DNA of 64,000 bases, from positions 3,472,001 to 3,536,000 of the forward strand of contig CP141893.1 in assembly GCA_036871055.1 (NCBI GenBank), in the 5' to 3' direction. Below the pieces are notes generated by a model. It worked only from the letters and a program-made list of their open reading frames with translations, did not search any database and was not told the DNA's origin. Source of the DNA: Bisbaumannia sp015645095. GTDB taxonomy: Bacteria; Pseudomonadota; Gammaproteobacteria; Pseudomonadales; Halomonadaceae. Made by a program: the position numbers and the translations under genes. Shown here one piece after another: positions 45,871 to 56,016 of the stretch. Each line of letters begins with the position of its first letter. Position 1 is the stretch's first letter.

Positions 45871-46650
45871 AGGCGCAGCAGGGCGAAGAGGGGCACGGCG
45901 GCGGTAAGGCTATCGATACGGTCGAGCACCCCGCCATGGCCGGGCAGCAGGGCGCTGGAGTCCTTGATGCCGCGGGTGCGCTTGAGCATGCTCTCGAAGA
46001 GATCGCCCACCACCGAGATGGCGGTCACCAACCAGGTGATCACCACCAGCCAGACCAGCTGCCCCGCGGAGAGACCCAGCCAGAGGGCGAAGCCCAGCGC
46101 CAGCAGGGTGGTGGCCGCCAGGCCGCCCAGCACGCCCTCCCAGGACTTGCCGGGACTGACGCTGGGCGCCAGCTTGCGGCGCCCATAGGCCCGGCCGGCG
46201 AAGTAGGCGCCGCTGTCCGCGGTCCACACCAGCAGCAAGACGAAGAGCAGCCATTCGGCCCCGCCGTCGCGCAGGGCGATAAAGCCGACCCAGGTGGGCA
46301 GCAATACCCAGAGCCCCATGGCCAGGCGCCGGGCCGGCGCCTGCCACTGGGCCTGGCGCTCGGGATACTGGGTCACCCAGTAGAGGTTGGCCAGCCAGCC
46401 GGCGGCCCCCAGCCATAGCGGCCAGGCGGCCTGGGCGGCCCCGGTGAGCCACATCAGTGCCATCAGCGCGGCCACCACGGCAACGCCCAGCAGGCGCTGG
46501 CCCGGGCGCTCGTAGCCGGCCAGGTTGACCCACTCCCAGACGCCCAGCAGGACGATGGCGGCAGTGAAGAGGGCGAAGGCGCCACCGTCGAGGCCGAACA
46601 GGCCCAGCAGTACCAGGGGCGCCAGAATCAGGGCGGTAATCAGTCGCTGC

Positions 46651-46658
<8 letters not shown>
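45861..46658 (-). CDS. cdsA: Phosphatidate cytidylyltransferase CdsA
   Basis: CdsA makes CDP-diacylglycerol from phosphatidate and CTP, the precursor of all membrane phospholipids. The 265-residue protein is mostly hydrophobic with about seven spans. It carries the family signature near the C-terminus: GDLFESMLKRTRGIKDSSALLPGHGGVLDRIDS. SPGKSWEGVLGG is a second conserved stretch. It overlaps uppS by 8 bases and dxr by 10. Confidence 0.96.
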
Positions 46659-47409
<751 letters not shown>

Positions 47410-47435
47410 GGGGGCTCGCACGGGGGGGATGGAAA

Positions 47436-47456
47436 GGCGGGCCCCTCGGGCCCGCC
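47436..47456 (-). terminator. Hairpin after frr
   Basis: On the minus strand GGCGGGCCC-GAG-GGGCCCGCC is a perfect 9-bp stem followed by TTTCC. It lies 6 bases after the frr stop and upstream of uppS; the short T-run suggests partial termination within the cluster. Confidence 0.65.
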
Positions 47457-47461
47457 GCGCC

Positions 47462-48019
47462 TCAGACCTGCATCAGGTCGTGTTCCTTGGCTTCCAGCAG
47501 CTTGTCGATCTCGGCGATGTACTTGTCGGTGAGCTTCTGGATGGCATCCTCGCCCTGGTGCTGCTCATCCTCGGTGATCTCTTTCTCCTTGAGCAGGGAT
47601 TTGATATCACCGTTGGCATCGCGCCGTACGTTGCGCACCGCCACCCGCGCCTGCTCCGCCTCACCGCGGGCCTGCTTGATATAGCCCTTGCGCGTCTCCT
47701 CGGTGAGCATCGGCATGGGCACGCGGATCACGTTGCCGTTGGTGGAGGGGTTGAGACCCAGGTCGGAGGTCAGGATGGCCTTCTCCACCTTGGGCACCAT
47801 GGGCTTCTCCCAGGGCACCACGGAGAGGGTCCGGGCGTCCTCGATATTGACGTTGGCCACCTGGTTGAGGGGCACCTGGGAGCCATAGTACTCCACGGTC
47901 ACAGCGTCGAGAATGCTGGTATGGGCACGCCCGGTACGGATCTTGTGGAAGTTGGCCTGGAGCGACTCCAGGGTCTTCTTCATGCGGCCTTCGGCGTCTT
48001 TCTTGATGTCGTCGATCAC
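47462..48019 (-). CDS. frr: Ribosome recycling factor
   Basis: Frr (RRF) acts with EF-G to split the post-termination ribosome. The 185-residue tRNA-shaped protein has the family sequence MIDDIKKDAEGRMKKTLESLQANFHKIRTGRAHTSILD, VEYYGSQVPLNQVANVNIEDARTLSV and the helical end LTDKYIAEIDKLLEAKEHDLMQV. It lies 4 bases after pyrH, in the universal order rpsB-tsf-pyrH-frr. Confidence 0.98.
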   Translation of the reverse strand: MIDDIKKDAEGRMKKTLESLQANFHKIRTGRAHTSILDAVTVEYYGSQVPLNQVANVNIEDARTLSVVPWEKPMVPKVEKAILTSDLGLNPSTNGNVIRVPMPMLTEETRKGYIKQARGEAEQARVAVRNVRRDANGDIKSLLKEKEITEDEQHQGEDAIQKLTDKYIAEIDKLLEAKEHDLMQV

Positions 48020-48023
48020 GTTT

Positions 48024-48794
48024 TCAACCTCTATCTATCAGCGTGCCTTCCTTGCCACCCACCACCAGGTTCAGCAGCGCGCCGGGCTTGTTCATGTCGA
48101 ACACGCGCACCGGCATGCCATGGTCCCGCACCAGGCAGATGGCGGTCAAATCCATCACCCCGAGCTTCTGGTCGAGCACCTCGTCGTAGTTGAGCTGCTC
48201 GTACTTGACGGCATCGGCATGCTTCACCGGGTCCTTGTCATAGACCCCGTCCACCTTGGTGGCCTTGACCACCACGTCGGCGTCGATCTCGATGCCGCGC
48301 AGGCAGGCCGCGGAATCGGTGGTGAAGAAGGGGTTACCGGTACCGGCGGAGAAGAGTACCACGTCACCGGAGGTGAGGTAGCGAATGGCGGTGCGGCGAT
48401 CATAGTGCTCCACCACGCCGCTCATGGGAATGGCCGACATCACCCGGGAGCGGATATTCGAGCGTTCCAGGGCATCGCGCATGGCCAGGGCGTTCATCAC
48501 CGTGGCCAGCATGCCCATATGATCGCCGGTGACCCGTTCCATGCCGGCCTCGTGGAGCGCCGCCCCACGGAACAGGTTGCCGCCGCCGATGACGATGCCC
48601 ACCTGGACGCCGATCCCCACCAGTTGGCCGATCTCCAGGGCCATGCGGTCGAGCACCTTGGGGTCGATGCCGAAGTCGTGCTCGCCCATCAAGGCTTCAC
48701 CGGAGAGCTTGAGCAGGATGCGCTTGTACTTGCTCTTGGCGCCACGCTCGGGCTGGGCGCGGTCGGCGGCGGGAATCTCGGGGGTCACGGGCAT
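48024..48794 (-). CDS. pyrH: Uridylate kinase PyrH
   Basis: PyrH phosphorylates UMP to UDP and is allosterically controlled by GTP and UTP. From ATG 48794 (AGGAGA 8 bases upstream) the protein has 256 residues. It shows KRILLKLSGEALMG, VIGGGNLFRGAALHEAGMERVTGDHMGMLATVMNALA, DVVLFSAGTGNPFFTTDSAACLRGIEI and DLTAICLVRDHGMPVRVFDMN. The first 22 residues form a non-conserved extension before the amino-acid-kinase fold, longer than in E. coli. Confidence 0.97.
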   Translation of the reverse strand: MPVTPEIPAADRAQPERGAKSKYKRILLKLSGEALMGEHDFGIDPKVLDRMALEIGQLVGIGVQVGIVIGGGNLFRGAALHEAGMERVTGDHMGMLATVMNALAMRDALERSNIRSRVMSAIPMSGVVEHYDRRTAIRYLTSGDVVLFSAGTGNPFFTTDSAACLRGIEIDADVVVKATKVDGVYDKDPVKHADAVKYEQLNYDEVLDQKLGVMDLTAICLVRDHGMPVRVFDMNKPGALLNLVVGGKEGTLIDRG

Positions 48795-48902
48795 GGGCGG
48801 GTCTCCTGGCAGCGGCAATAATCATTCGGGGAGTCTGTCTACCTTAGCTCAACCGCTCGGCGATCAAGGGGGAGAGACGACTCCTGGCGTAGTTAACGCT
48901 GT

Positions 48903-48955
48903 GGCCGGTGAATGCACCGGCCGGATACGCGAAGGCGTGCGCTTGCGCGCACGCC
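48903..48955 (-). terminator. Two hairpins downstream of tsf
   Basis: GGCCGGTG-AATG-CACCGGCC (48903-48922) and GGCGTGCGC-TTGC-GCGCACGCC (48934-48955) are perfect stems between the tsf stop and pyrH. Neither has a strong T-run, so Rho-assisted termination or RNA stabilisation is more likely than intrinsic termination. Confidence 0.5.
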
Positions 48956-48979
48956 AACACGTCTCGATGAACTCAGACC

Positions 48980-49849
48980 TTAGCTGCGCTTGGCCTGTTC
49001 CATCACTTCCTTGGCGAAGTCGACTTCTTCCTTCTCGATGCCCTCGCCCACCTCGTAGCGGGTGAAGCCGATCACCTCGCCACCGGCGGCCTTGACGAAC
49101 TCGGCCACGGACTGGTCCGGGTTCTTGACGAAGGGCTGCTCGGTCAGGCTGTTCTCGGCCAGGTACTTCTTCAAGCGACCCTGAACCATCTTCTCGGCGA
49201 TGTTCTCCGGCTTACCGGCCATGTCCGGCTGGGCCAGGATGATCGCCTTCTCCTTGTCGAGCTGCTCCTGAGCCATATGCTCGGGACGGGCCACGGCCGG
49301 GTTGATGGCGGCCACGTGCATGGCGACATCCTTGGCGGCCTCGTCGCTGGCGCCCTGGAGCACGGTCAGCACGCCGATGCGACCGCCGTGGACATAGGCG
49401 CCCACGCGGTTGCCTTCACCGGCCTCGACCAGCACGGCGCGACGCACGGAGATGTTCTCGCCGATCTTCTGCACCAGCTGCTGACGCACGTTCTCCATGT
49501 CACCACCCATCAGGGCGGCCACGTCGTCGCTCTTGGACTCGAACAGGGCATCGACGACCTGGTCGGCGAAGGCCTTGAAGTTGTCGTCGCGGGCCACGAA
49601 GTCGGTCTCGGAGTTGATCTCGACCATCACGCCGTAGCTGCCGTCGGTGGCCACGCGGGTGACCACGGCGCCTTCGGCGGCGGTACGATCGGCCTTCTTG
49701 GCGGCCTTGAGGCCAGAGCTCTTGCGCAGGTTGTCGATGGCCAGTTCGATGTCGCCACCGGCTTCGGTGAGAGCCTTCTTGCACTCCATCATGCCGAGCC
49801 CGGTACGCTCGCGCAGTTCCTTGACCTGTGAGGCGCTGATAGCTGCCAT
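48980..49849 (-). CDS. tsf: Translation elongation factor Ts
   Basis: EF-Ts exchanges GDP for GTP on EF-Tu. From ATG 49849 the protein has 289 residues. It starts with the family N-terminal domain (ISASQVKELRERTGLGMMECKKALTEAGGDIELAIDNLRKSSG) and continues with the EF-Tu-binding VEINSETDFVARDDNFKAFAD. The coiled-coil and dimer domains follow (about 180-280). A terminator lies between it and rpsB. Confidence 0.98.
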   Translation of the reverse strand: MAAISASQVKELRERTGLGMMECKKALTEAGGDIELAIDNLRKSSGLKAAKKADRTAAEGAVVTRVATDGSYGVMVEINSETDFVARDDNFKAFADQVVDALFESKSDDVAALMGGDMENVRQQLVQKIGENISVRRAVLVEAGEGNRVGAYVHGGRIGVLTVLQGASDEAAKDVAMHVAAINPAVARPEHMAQEQLDKEKAIILAQPDMAGKPENIAEKMVQGRLKKYLAENSLTEQPFVKNPDQSVAEFVKAAGGEVIGFTRYEVGEGIEKEEVDFAKEVMEQAKRS

Positions 49850-49921
49850 GGTAATAACCTCTGAATGATTCGCGTCGGTAATCGGGGGTGTTGCTCCCGC
49901 GGCGCAAGGCGCTAGAGCGGG

Positions 49922-49943
49922 AAAAAAGGGGGCATAGGCCCCC
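49922..49943 (-). terminator. Terminator between rpsB and tsf
   Basis: On the minus strand GGGGGC-CTAT-GCCCCC is followed by TTTTTT. This intrinsic terminator within rpsB-tsf probably lowers tsf transcription relative to rpsB, as partial terminators do in this operon in other bacteria. Confidence 0.85.
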
Positions 49944-50030
49944 TCCTTAGTCGCCGACCCTGGTGGGGCCTGACAGGCCCGCGATGCAGGATCGCAGGCC
50001 AAGATGACACTCAGTGTCGGCGATACGGCA

Positions 50031-50762
50031 TCACTCGGCGACTTCGTCGGACTCGGAGACCTCGACGAATTCGTCGGGACGACCTTCCTTCGCCTTGGCG
50101 CAGGCGCCGGCGATGGCCTGGACGTAGATCTGGATGGCGCGGATGGAGTCATCGTTACCGGGGATCACGTAGTCCACACCGTCCGGGTTGGAGTTGGTGT
50201 CCACCACGCCGATGACCGGGATACCCAGCTTGTTGGCTTCGTTGATGGCGATCCGCTCGTGGTCGACGTCGATCACGAAGAGCGCATCGGGCAGGCCACC
50301 CATCTCCTTGATACCACCGATGGAGCGATCCAGCTTCTCCTGCTCGCGGGTGGCCATCAGGACTTCCTTCTTGGTCAGCTTCTCGAAGGTGCCATCTTCA
50401 TGCATGGCTTCGAGTTCGCGCAGACGCTTGATGGAAACGCGGATGGTCTTGTAGTTGGTGAGCATGCCGCCCAGCCAGCGATGGTTCACGAAGGGCATGC
50501 CCACGCGGCTGGCTTCTTCCTTGATGATCTTGCTGGCAGCACGCTTGGTGCCGACGAACATGATCTTGTTGTTGGCGGCAGCCATCTTCTCGACCACGGC
50601 CACGGCGTCGTTCAGGGCCGGCAGGGTGTGCTCGAGGTTGATGATGTGGATCTTGTTGCGCGCGCCGAAGATGAACTTGCTCATCTTGGGGTTCCAGTAC
50701 TTGGTCTGGTGACCGAAGTGGGCACCCGCCTTGAGCAGGTCACGCATATTGACTTGAGACAT
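50031..50762 (-). CDS. rpsB: 30S ribosomal protein S2
   Basis: S2 sits on the back of the 30S subunit and helps bind S1. The 243 residues show VNMRDLLKAGAHFGHQTKYWNPKMSKFIFGARNKIHIINLEHT, FVGTKRAASKIIKEEA, FVNHRWLGGMLTNYKTIR and PDALFVIDVDHERIAINEANKLGIPVIGVVDTNSNPDGVDYVIPGNDD, the family core. The acidic C-terminus (SESDEVAE) is usual for a halophilic relative. A promoter is visible at 50897-50925, and the leader contains a small hairpin where S2 autoregulation would act. Confidence 0.98.
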   Translation of the reverse strand: MSQVNMRDLLKAGAHFGHQTKYWNPKMSKFIFGARNKIHIINLEHTLPALNDAVAVVEKMAAANNKIMFVGTKRAASKIIKEEASRVGMPFVNHRWLGGMLTNYKTIRVSIKRLRELEAMHEDGTFEKLTKKEVLMATREQEKLDRSIGGIKEMGGLPDALFVIDVDHERIAINEANKLGIPVIGVVDTNSNPDGVDYVIPGNDDSIRAIQIYVQAIAGACAKAKEGRPDEFVEVSESDEVAE

Positions 50763-50896
50763 GAAAGACTCCTGAAAACTCGGGTTAGGCCTCCATGCAC
50801 CCCAGGGATCCGACCGCTCGGCCCATTGGCCGCCACGGCACCCGGGACCCTGTGTCGGTGCATGTGTGTTTTAGGCGTTTGACTCACGCCTTCTCT

Positions 50897-50925
50897 ATTA
50901 TCGCCAGCGAGGCCGAGGGCCACAA
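50897..50925 (-). promoter_or_regulatory. Candidate rpsB-tsf promoter
   Basis: On the minus strand TTGTGG (50925-50920) and GATAAT (50902-50897) are separated by 17 bp; the -10 matches 5 of 6 bases. The new RNA would begin just before a hairpin AGGCGT-GAGTCAA-ACGCCT and have a leader of about 130 nt. The rest of this 293-bp divergent spacer must also carry the map promoter, which I could not place. Confidence 0.55.
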
Positions 50926-51055
50926 GGGACGACGATTGCAGGAAAGCGCGCGGCTTTATACCATACAACGATGCCAAGATGAAGCCGCCCCACCCGCGGA
51001 GGCCGCCTCCCGGGGTGTCAAACCGGGGCGCCACCCTTCCCATGATCGAGATTCC

Positions 51056-51847
51056 ATGAACGTTCCCATCAAGACGCCCGACGAGATCGAGAAGATGCGC
51101 GAGGCTGGCCGCCAGGCCGCCCTGGTGCTGGAGATGATCACCCCCCATGTGCAGGCCGGCGTCACCACCGGCGAGCTCGACCGCCTGTGCCACGACTTCA
51201 TCGTCGACGAGCTGGGCTCGGTACCGGCCCCCCTCAACTATCACGGCTTCCCCAAGTCGATCTGCACCTCCATCAACCATGTGGTGTGCCACGGCATCCC
51301 CGACGACGCCAAGAAGCTCAAGAAGGGCGACATCATGAACCTGGATGTCACCGTCAAGACCGTCGACGGCTACCACGGCGACACCAGCAAGATGTTTATC
51401 ATCGGTGAAAACATCCAGGGCGAACGGCTGGCCCGCATCACCCAGGAGTGCCTCTACAAGAGCATCGCCCTGGTCCGCCCCGGGGCACGCCTCTCCGAAC
51501 TGGCCCGCGTCATCCAGCAACATGCCGAGGCCAATGGCTACTCGGTGGTGCGCGACTTCTGTGGCCACGGCATCGGCGCCGGCTTCCACGAGGACCCGCA
51601 GATCCTCCACTACGACGGCTACGCCCCCGAGGCCGACATCGCCCTCGCCGAGGGCATGTGCTTCACCATCGAGCCGATGATCAACGTGGGCGGCTACCGC
51701 ACCAAGGTGCTGCGCGACAACTGGACCGCGGTGACCAAGGATCGCAGCCTCTCCGCCCAGTGGGAGCACACCCTGCTGGTCACCGCCGACGGCGTCGAGG
51801 TGCTCACCGCCCGCAGCGAGGAAGACCTCGGCTTTCTCGAGCACTGA
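51056..51847 (+). CDS. map: Methionine aminopeptidase, type I
   Basis: Map removes the initiator Met from nascent proteins. From ATG 51056 the enzyme has 263 residues with the five metal ligands: Asp in MNLDVTVKTVDGYHGDTSKMF (two), His in CGHGIGAGFHEDP, Glu in FTIEPMINVG and Glu in WEHTLLVT. The length is that of the type I enzyme without an SH3-like extension. It is divergent from rpsB, the usual arrangement, and glnD follows after 1 base. Confidence 0.97.
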   Translation: MNVPIKTPDEIEKMREAGRQAALVLEMITPHVQAGVTTGELDRLCHDFIVDELGSVPAPLNYHGFPKSICTSINHVVCHGIPDDAKKLKKGDIMNLDVTVKTVDGYHGDTSKMFIIGENIQGERLARITQECLYKSIALVRPGARLSELARVIQQHAEANGYSVVRDFCGHGIGAGFHEDPQILHYDGYAPEADIALAEGMCFTIEPMINVGGYRTKVLRDNWTAVTKDRSLSAQWEHTLLVTADGVEVLTARSEEDLGFLEH

Positions 51848-51848
51848 C

Positions 51849-54524
51849 ATGCTGCTACACCATCATCGCTTCCGCCCCGACCCGGGCCTGTTCGACGGCG
51901 AGGCCTTCGCCGCCGAACTGGAGACCCACCGCTCTCCCATCGCCCCCTTCAAGGCGGAGCTGAAGGCGATCCAGGCGCGCCTCGACGAGCACTTTCGCAA
52001 TGGCGCCGATATCCGCGACCTGGTGCGTGGCCGCGCCTGGTGCCTCGACCAGCTACTGGCCATCGCCTGGGCCCGCCACCCCTGGCCCGACGAGGGGGTC
52101 GCCCTGCTCGCCGTGGGCGGCTACGGGCGCGGCGAGCTGCATCCCCACTCCGATATCGACCTGCTGTTCCTGCTCGAGGACGACGACGATACCCCCTACC
52201 GGGAGTCGCTCACCGCCTTTATCACCTTCCTCTGGGATATCGGCCTGGAGATCGGCCACAGCGTGCGCTCGCTGAACGACTGCGAGCGCGAGGCCCGCGA
52301 TGATGTCACGGTGATCACCAACCTGCTGGAGAGCCGCACCCTGGCCGGGGCCGAGGGGCTGCGCCAGGCCATGCGCCAGCGCCTGGCCACCGAGCGGCTA
52401 TGGCCGGCGGATCGCTTCTTCGAGGCCAAGTGGCAGGAGCAGATCGCCCGCCACTACCGCTACAACAACTCCGAGTATCACCTGGAGCCCAATATCAAGA
52501 GCTCCCCCGGCGGGCTGCGGGATATCCAGATGATCGGCTGGGTCGCCAAGCGCCACTTCGGCCCCCTGGGCTACGAGGAGCTGGTGGCCAACGGCTTCAT
52601 GAACGACGCCGAGCTGCGCATCCTCAGCCAGGGCCAGGCCTTCCTGTGGCAGGTGCGTTATGCCCTGCACATGCTGGCCGGGCGCGCCGAGGATCGCCTG
52701 CTGTTCGACCACCAGCGCACCATCGCCGAACTGTTCGGCTACCGGGACACCCCGGAACGGCTGGCGGTGGAGCAGTTCATGAAACGCTACTACCGCCATG
52801 TGACGGCGCTGGCGGGCCTCAACGACATGCTGCTGCAGCACTTCGACGAGGTGATCCTGCGCGGCGAGGAGCGCCTCGAGACCCGCCCCCTCAACGACCG
52901 CTTCGAGGTCACCGGGGGCTATATCCAGGCGCGCAGCCCCGGCGTCTTCCGCTACCGGCCGGCGGCCCTGCTGGAGCTCTTCCTGCTGATGGCCCAGCAT
53001 CCGGAGATCGAGGGGGTACGCGCCGACACCATCCGCCTGATCCGCGACCATCGCCACCTGATCGACGACCTCTACCGGGACGACCTGCGCCACCAGAGCC
53101 TGTTCATGGAGCTGCTGCGCTCCTCCGGCAACGTGGCCCGCCAGCTGCGGCGCATGAACCGCTACGGGGTGCTCGGCAAGTACCTGCCGGAGTTCGGCCA
53201 GGCGGTGGGGCTGATGCAGCACGACCTCTTCCATATCTATACCGTGGACGCCCACACCCTGCGCCTGCTCAAGTGCATCCAGCGCTTCCGCGAGCCGGAG
53301 GCCCGGGAGGAGTTCCCGGTGGCCTCGGTGCTGGTGCATCAGTTGCCCAAGCTGGAGCTGCTGTGGATCGCCGGCCTCTACCACGATATCGGCAAGGGGC
53401 GCGGCGGCGACCACTCCCTCCTCGGCGCCCGGGACGCCGAGGCCTTCTGCGAACGCCACGGCCTCTCGCCCCGGGACACCCGGCTGGTCAGCTGGTTGGT
53501 GGAGAACCACCTGCTGATGTCCAAGGTGGCCCAGAAGCGCGACATCACCGACCCGGACGTGATCCGCGACTTCGCCCGCCTGGTGCGTGACGAGATCCAC
53601 CTGGACTACCTCTATGTGCTCACCGTGGCGGATATCAATGCCACCAACCCGGCGCTGTGGAACGGCTGGCGGGCCTCGCTGCTGCGCCAGCTGCATGCCG
53701 AGACCAAGCGTGCCCTGCGCCGCGGCCTGGAGAACCCGCCGGATCGCGAGGACTGGGTGCGCGAGACCCGCGAGGAGGCCTTCTCGCTGCTGCTGGCGGT
53801 GGGCGCCGACGGCCAGCGGGTGGCCCGGCTGTGGGACTCCCTGGGCGAGGAGTACTTCCTGCAGTACGCCCCCAGCGAGATCGTCTGGCAGACCCAGGGC
53901 ATCCTCGCCCACGAGGGCTCTCGGCTGCCGCTGATCCTGATCAGCGCCCCCACCGAGGACATGGCCGAGGGCGGCACCAAGGTGTTTATCCACACCCGCT
54001 CCGCGGATGACCTCTTCGCCGCCACCGCCGCCGCCATGGACCAGTTGGGCCTCTCCATCCATGACGCGCGGATCGCCACCTCCAGCAACGACTGGACCCT
54101 CAACACCTTTATCGTCCTGGATCACCAGCACCAGGCGATCCGCGATCGCGACCAGCTGGAGGCGATCCGCGCCCACCTGGTGGAGGAGCTGGACGACCCG
54201 GAGGACTATCCGCAGATCGTCACCCGCCACACCCCGCGCCAGCTCAAGCACTTCCAGGTGCCGACCCGGGTCGCCCTGGAGCAGGACCTGGCCAACGAGC
54301 GCACCATGCTGGAACTGGTGGCCCCGGACCGCCCCGGCCTGCTGGCCCGGGTGGGGCGCATCTTCATGGAGCAGGACATCGCCCTCTCGGCGGCCAAGAT
54401 CGCCACCCTGGGCGAGCGGGTCGAGGACGTCTTCTTTATCACTACCAAGGCCGGCGAGCCGCTGACCGACCCGGCCCGCCAGGAGCGGCTGCGGGCACGG
54501 CTGATCGAAGTATTGGACGTCTAA
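51849..54524 (+). CDS. glnD: PII uridylyltransferase/uridylyl-removing enzyme GlnD
   Basis: GlnD senses glutamine and adds or removes UMP on PII proteins, controlling nitrogen assimilation. The 891 residues show the nucleotidyltransferase motif LLAVGGYGRGELHPHSDIDLLFL, KSSPGGLRDIQMIGWVAKRHFG and the HD domain that removes UMP (YHDIGKGRGGDHSLLGA). Two C-terminal ACT domains bind glutamine (about 700-780 and 815-890, starting TMLELVAPDRPGLLARVGRIF). It lies 1 base after map, the standard order. Confidence 0.97.
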   Translation: MLLHHHRFRPDPGLFDGEAFAAELETHRSPIAPFKAELKAIQARLDEHFRNGADIRDLVRGRAWCLDQLLAIAWARHPWPDEGVALLAVGGYGRGELHPHSDIDLLFLLEDDDDTPYRESLTAFITFLWDIGLEIGHSVRSLNDCEREARDDVTVITNLLESRTLAGAEGLRQAMRQRLATERLWPADRFFEAKWQEQIARHYRYNNSEYHLEPNIKSSPGGLRDIQMIGWVAKRHFGPLGYEELVANGFMNDAELRILSQGQAFLWQVRYALHMLAGRAEDRLLFDHQRTIAELFGYRDTPERLAVEQFMKRYYRHVTALAGLNDMLLQHFDEVILRGEERLETRPLNDRFEVTGGYIQARSPGVFRYRPAALLELFLLMAQHPEIEGVRADTIRLIRDHRHLIDDLYRDDLRHQSLFMELLRSSGNVARQLRRMNRYGVLGKYLPEFGQAVGLMQHDLFHIYTVDAHTLRLLKCIQRFREPEAREEFPVASVLVHQLPKLELLWIAGLYHDIGKGRGGDHSLLGARDAEAFCERHGLSPRDTRLVSWLVENHLLMSKVAQKRDITDPDVIRDFARLVRDEIHLDYLYVLTVADINATNPALWNGWRASLLRQLHAETKRALRRGLENPPDREDWVRETREEAFSLLLAVGADGQRVARLWDSLGEEYFLQYAPSEIVWQTQGILAHEGSRLPLILISAPTEDMAEGGTKVFIHTRSADDLFAATAAAMDQLGLSIHDARIATSSNDWTLNTFIVLDHQHQAIRDRDQLEAIRAHLVEELDDPEDYPQIVTRHTPRQLKHFQVPTRVALEQDLANERTMLELVAPDRPGLLARVGRIFMEQDIALSAAKIATLGERVEDVFFITTKAGEPLTDPARQERLRARLIEVLDV

Positions 54525-54572
54525 GCCGCCACGGGTTTGAGGCCCCAGGGCCGCTTCCCTATAATCGCTTGC

Positions 54573-54740
54573 CTAGGAGGCTGTCGGGCTTGACCGATCG
54601 TGACGAGAATCACGGATTTCGAGTCAAATTTATCGATCGATTGAGGCGAATAGCGAGCTATTTAACGAAATGGATCGAATGAAGTTGGCCGAAAGCCCGG
54701 GATTCGCAGTAGATCAGCGTTAAGTCCGACAGCCTCCTAG
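54573..54740. mobile_element. MITE-like element with 20-bp terminal inverted repeats
   Basis: CTAGGAGGCTGTCGGGCTTG (54573-54592) and CTAGGAGGCTGTCGGACTTA (complement of 54721-54740) match at 18 of 20 positions and bound 168 bp with no coding capacity. CTAG occurs at both outer ends, either as part of the repeat or as a palindromic target. The interior contains the dyad AATAGC-GA-GCTATT and an imperfect longer hairpin around GATCG motifs. A non-autonomous relative of an IS (the GGCTGTCGG ends recall IS1182-type elements, not verified) is likely. It lies in the glnD-dapC spacer. Confidence 0.8.
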
Positions 54741-54816
54741 ATGCACCCGGGGCCTCGGCATCCACGGGCCCGCGCCAATAACGATATCTCGCCCGCGCCG
54801 GGCGGCCAGGACACCC

Positions 54817-56016
54817 ATGAATCCCGATCTCGACGCCCTCCAGCCCTATCCTTTCGAGAAGCTCGCCGCCCTGCGTGCCGGCGTCACGCCCCCCGCGGAC
54901 CTCGAGCCGATCCCCCTGACCATCGGCGAGCCCCAGCATGCCCCCTATGCGGCGGCGCTGGAGAGCCTCACCGAGCATCGTCACGAGATGGCGCGCTATC
55001 CGGCCACCCCCGGGACGGCCGCGCTGCGCGAGGCAATCGCCGGCTGGGCGCGCCGGCGCTTCGGCCTGAGCGACCTGGATGCCGAGTCCCAGGTGCTGCC
55101 GGTGAACGGTACCCGGGAGGCGATCTTCGCCTTCGTCCAGGCGGCGCTGGACCGCACTCGGCCGGCCAGGGTGGCGGTGCCCAACCCCTTCTACCAGATC
55201 TACGAGGGCGCCACCCTGCTGGCCGGCGGCGAGCCCCTCTACCTGGACTGCACCGCCGAGAGCGGCTTCCGCCCCGATTTCGACGCCGTGCCCGCCGAGA
55301 CCTGGCGCGAGGTGCAGATCGTCTTCCTCTGCTCGCCGGGCAACCCCACCGGGGCGGTCACGCCCCTCGACGAGTTCAAGACACTCATTGCCCTGGCGGA
55401 TGAACACGACTTTATCATCGCCTCCGACGAGTGCTACTCGGAGCTCTACCTGGACGAGGCCGCCCCGCCCCCCGGGCTGCTCGAGGCCTGCGCGGCCCTG
55501 GGCCGTCACGACTATCGCCGCTGCCTGGTCTTCCACTCGCTTTCCAAGCGCTCCAACCTGCCGGGGCTGCGCTCCGGCTTCGTGGCCGGCGATGCCGGGC
55601 TGATCGCCCCCTTCAAGCGCTACCGCACCTACCACGGCTGCGCCATGTCGCTGCCGCTGCAGCACGCCTCCATCACTGCCTGGAGCGACGAGGCCCATGT
55701 GCGCGCCAACCGCGACGCCTACCGGGAGAAGTTCGCCGCGGTCACCGAGATCCTCGCCCCGGTCATGGACTTCCCCACCCCCGAGGCCAGCTTCTACCTC
55801 TGGCCGGCGGTGCCCGGCGGCGATGACGAGGCCTTCACCCGGGCGCTGTTCGCCGAGGAGCACGTCAGCGTGCTGCCGGGCAGCTATATGGGCCGCCCCG
55901 GCGCCGACGGGGTCAACCCCGGCCGCGGGCGCCTGCGCCTGGCCCTGGTCGCCGAGGTGGAGGCCACGGTGGAAGCGGCCCGGCGACTGCGCCGTTTTAT
56001 CGAAAGGAGAGGCTGA
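54817..56016 (+). CDS. dapC: Succinyldiaminopimelate transaminase DapC
   Basis: DapC is the PLP-dependent aminotransferase of the succinylase lysine/diaminopimelate pathway. The 399 residues start MNPDLDALQPYPFEKLAALRAGV, typical of proteobacterial DapC. They show VNGTREAIFAFVQA, the PLP-binding NPFYQIYEG, CSPGNPTGAVT, SDECYSELYLDE and the Schiff-base lysine in HSLSKRSNLPGLRSGFVAG. dapD and dapE follow, confirming the pathway; the ArsC-like gene overlaps its stop by 1 base. Confidence 0.95.
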   Translation: MNPDLDALQPYPFEKLAALRAGVTPPADLEPIPLTIGEPQHAPYAAALESLTEHRHEMARYPATPGTAALREAIAGWARRRFGLSDLDAESQVLPVNGTREAIFAFVQAALDRTRPARVAVPNPFYQIYEGATLLAGGEPLYLDCTAESGFRPDFDAVPAETWREVQIVFLCSPGNPTGAVTPLDEFKTLIALADEHDFIIASDECYSELYLDEAAPPPGLLEACAALGRHDYRRCLVFHSLSKRSNLPGLRSGFVAGDAGLIAPFKRYRTYHGCAMSLPLQHASITAWSDEAHVRANRDAYREKFAAVTEILAPVMDFPTPEASFYLWPAVPGGDDEAFTRALFAEEHVSVLPGSYMGRPGADGVNPGRGRLRLALVAEVEATVEAARRLRRFIERRG

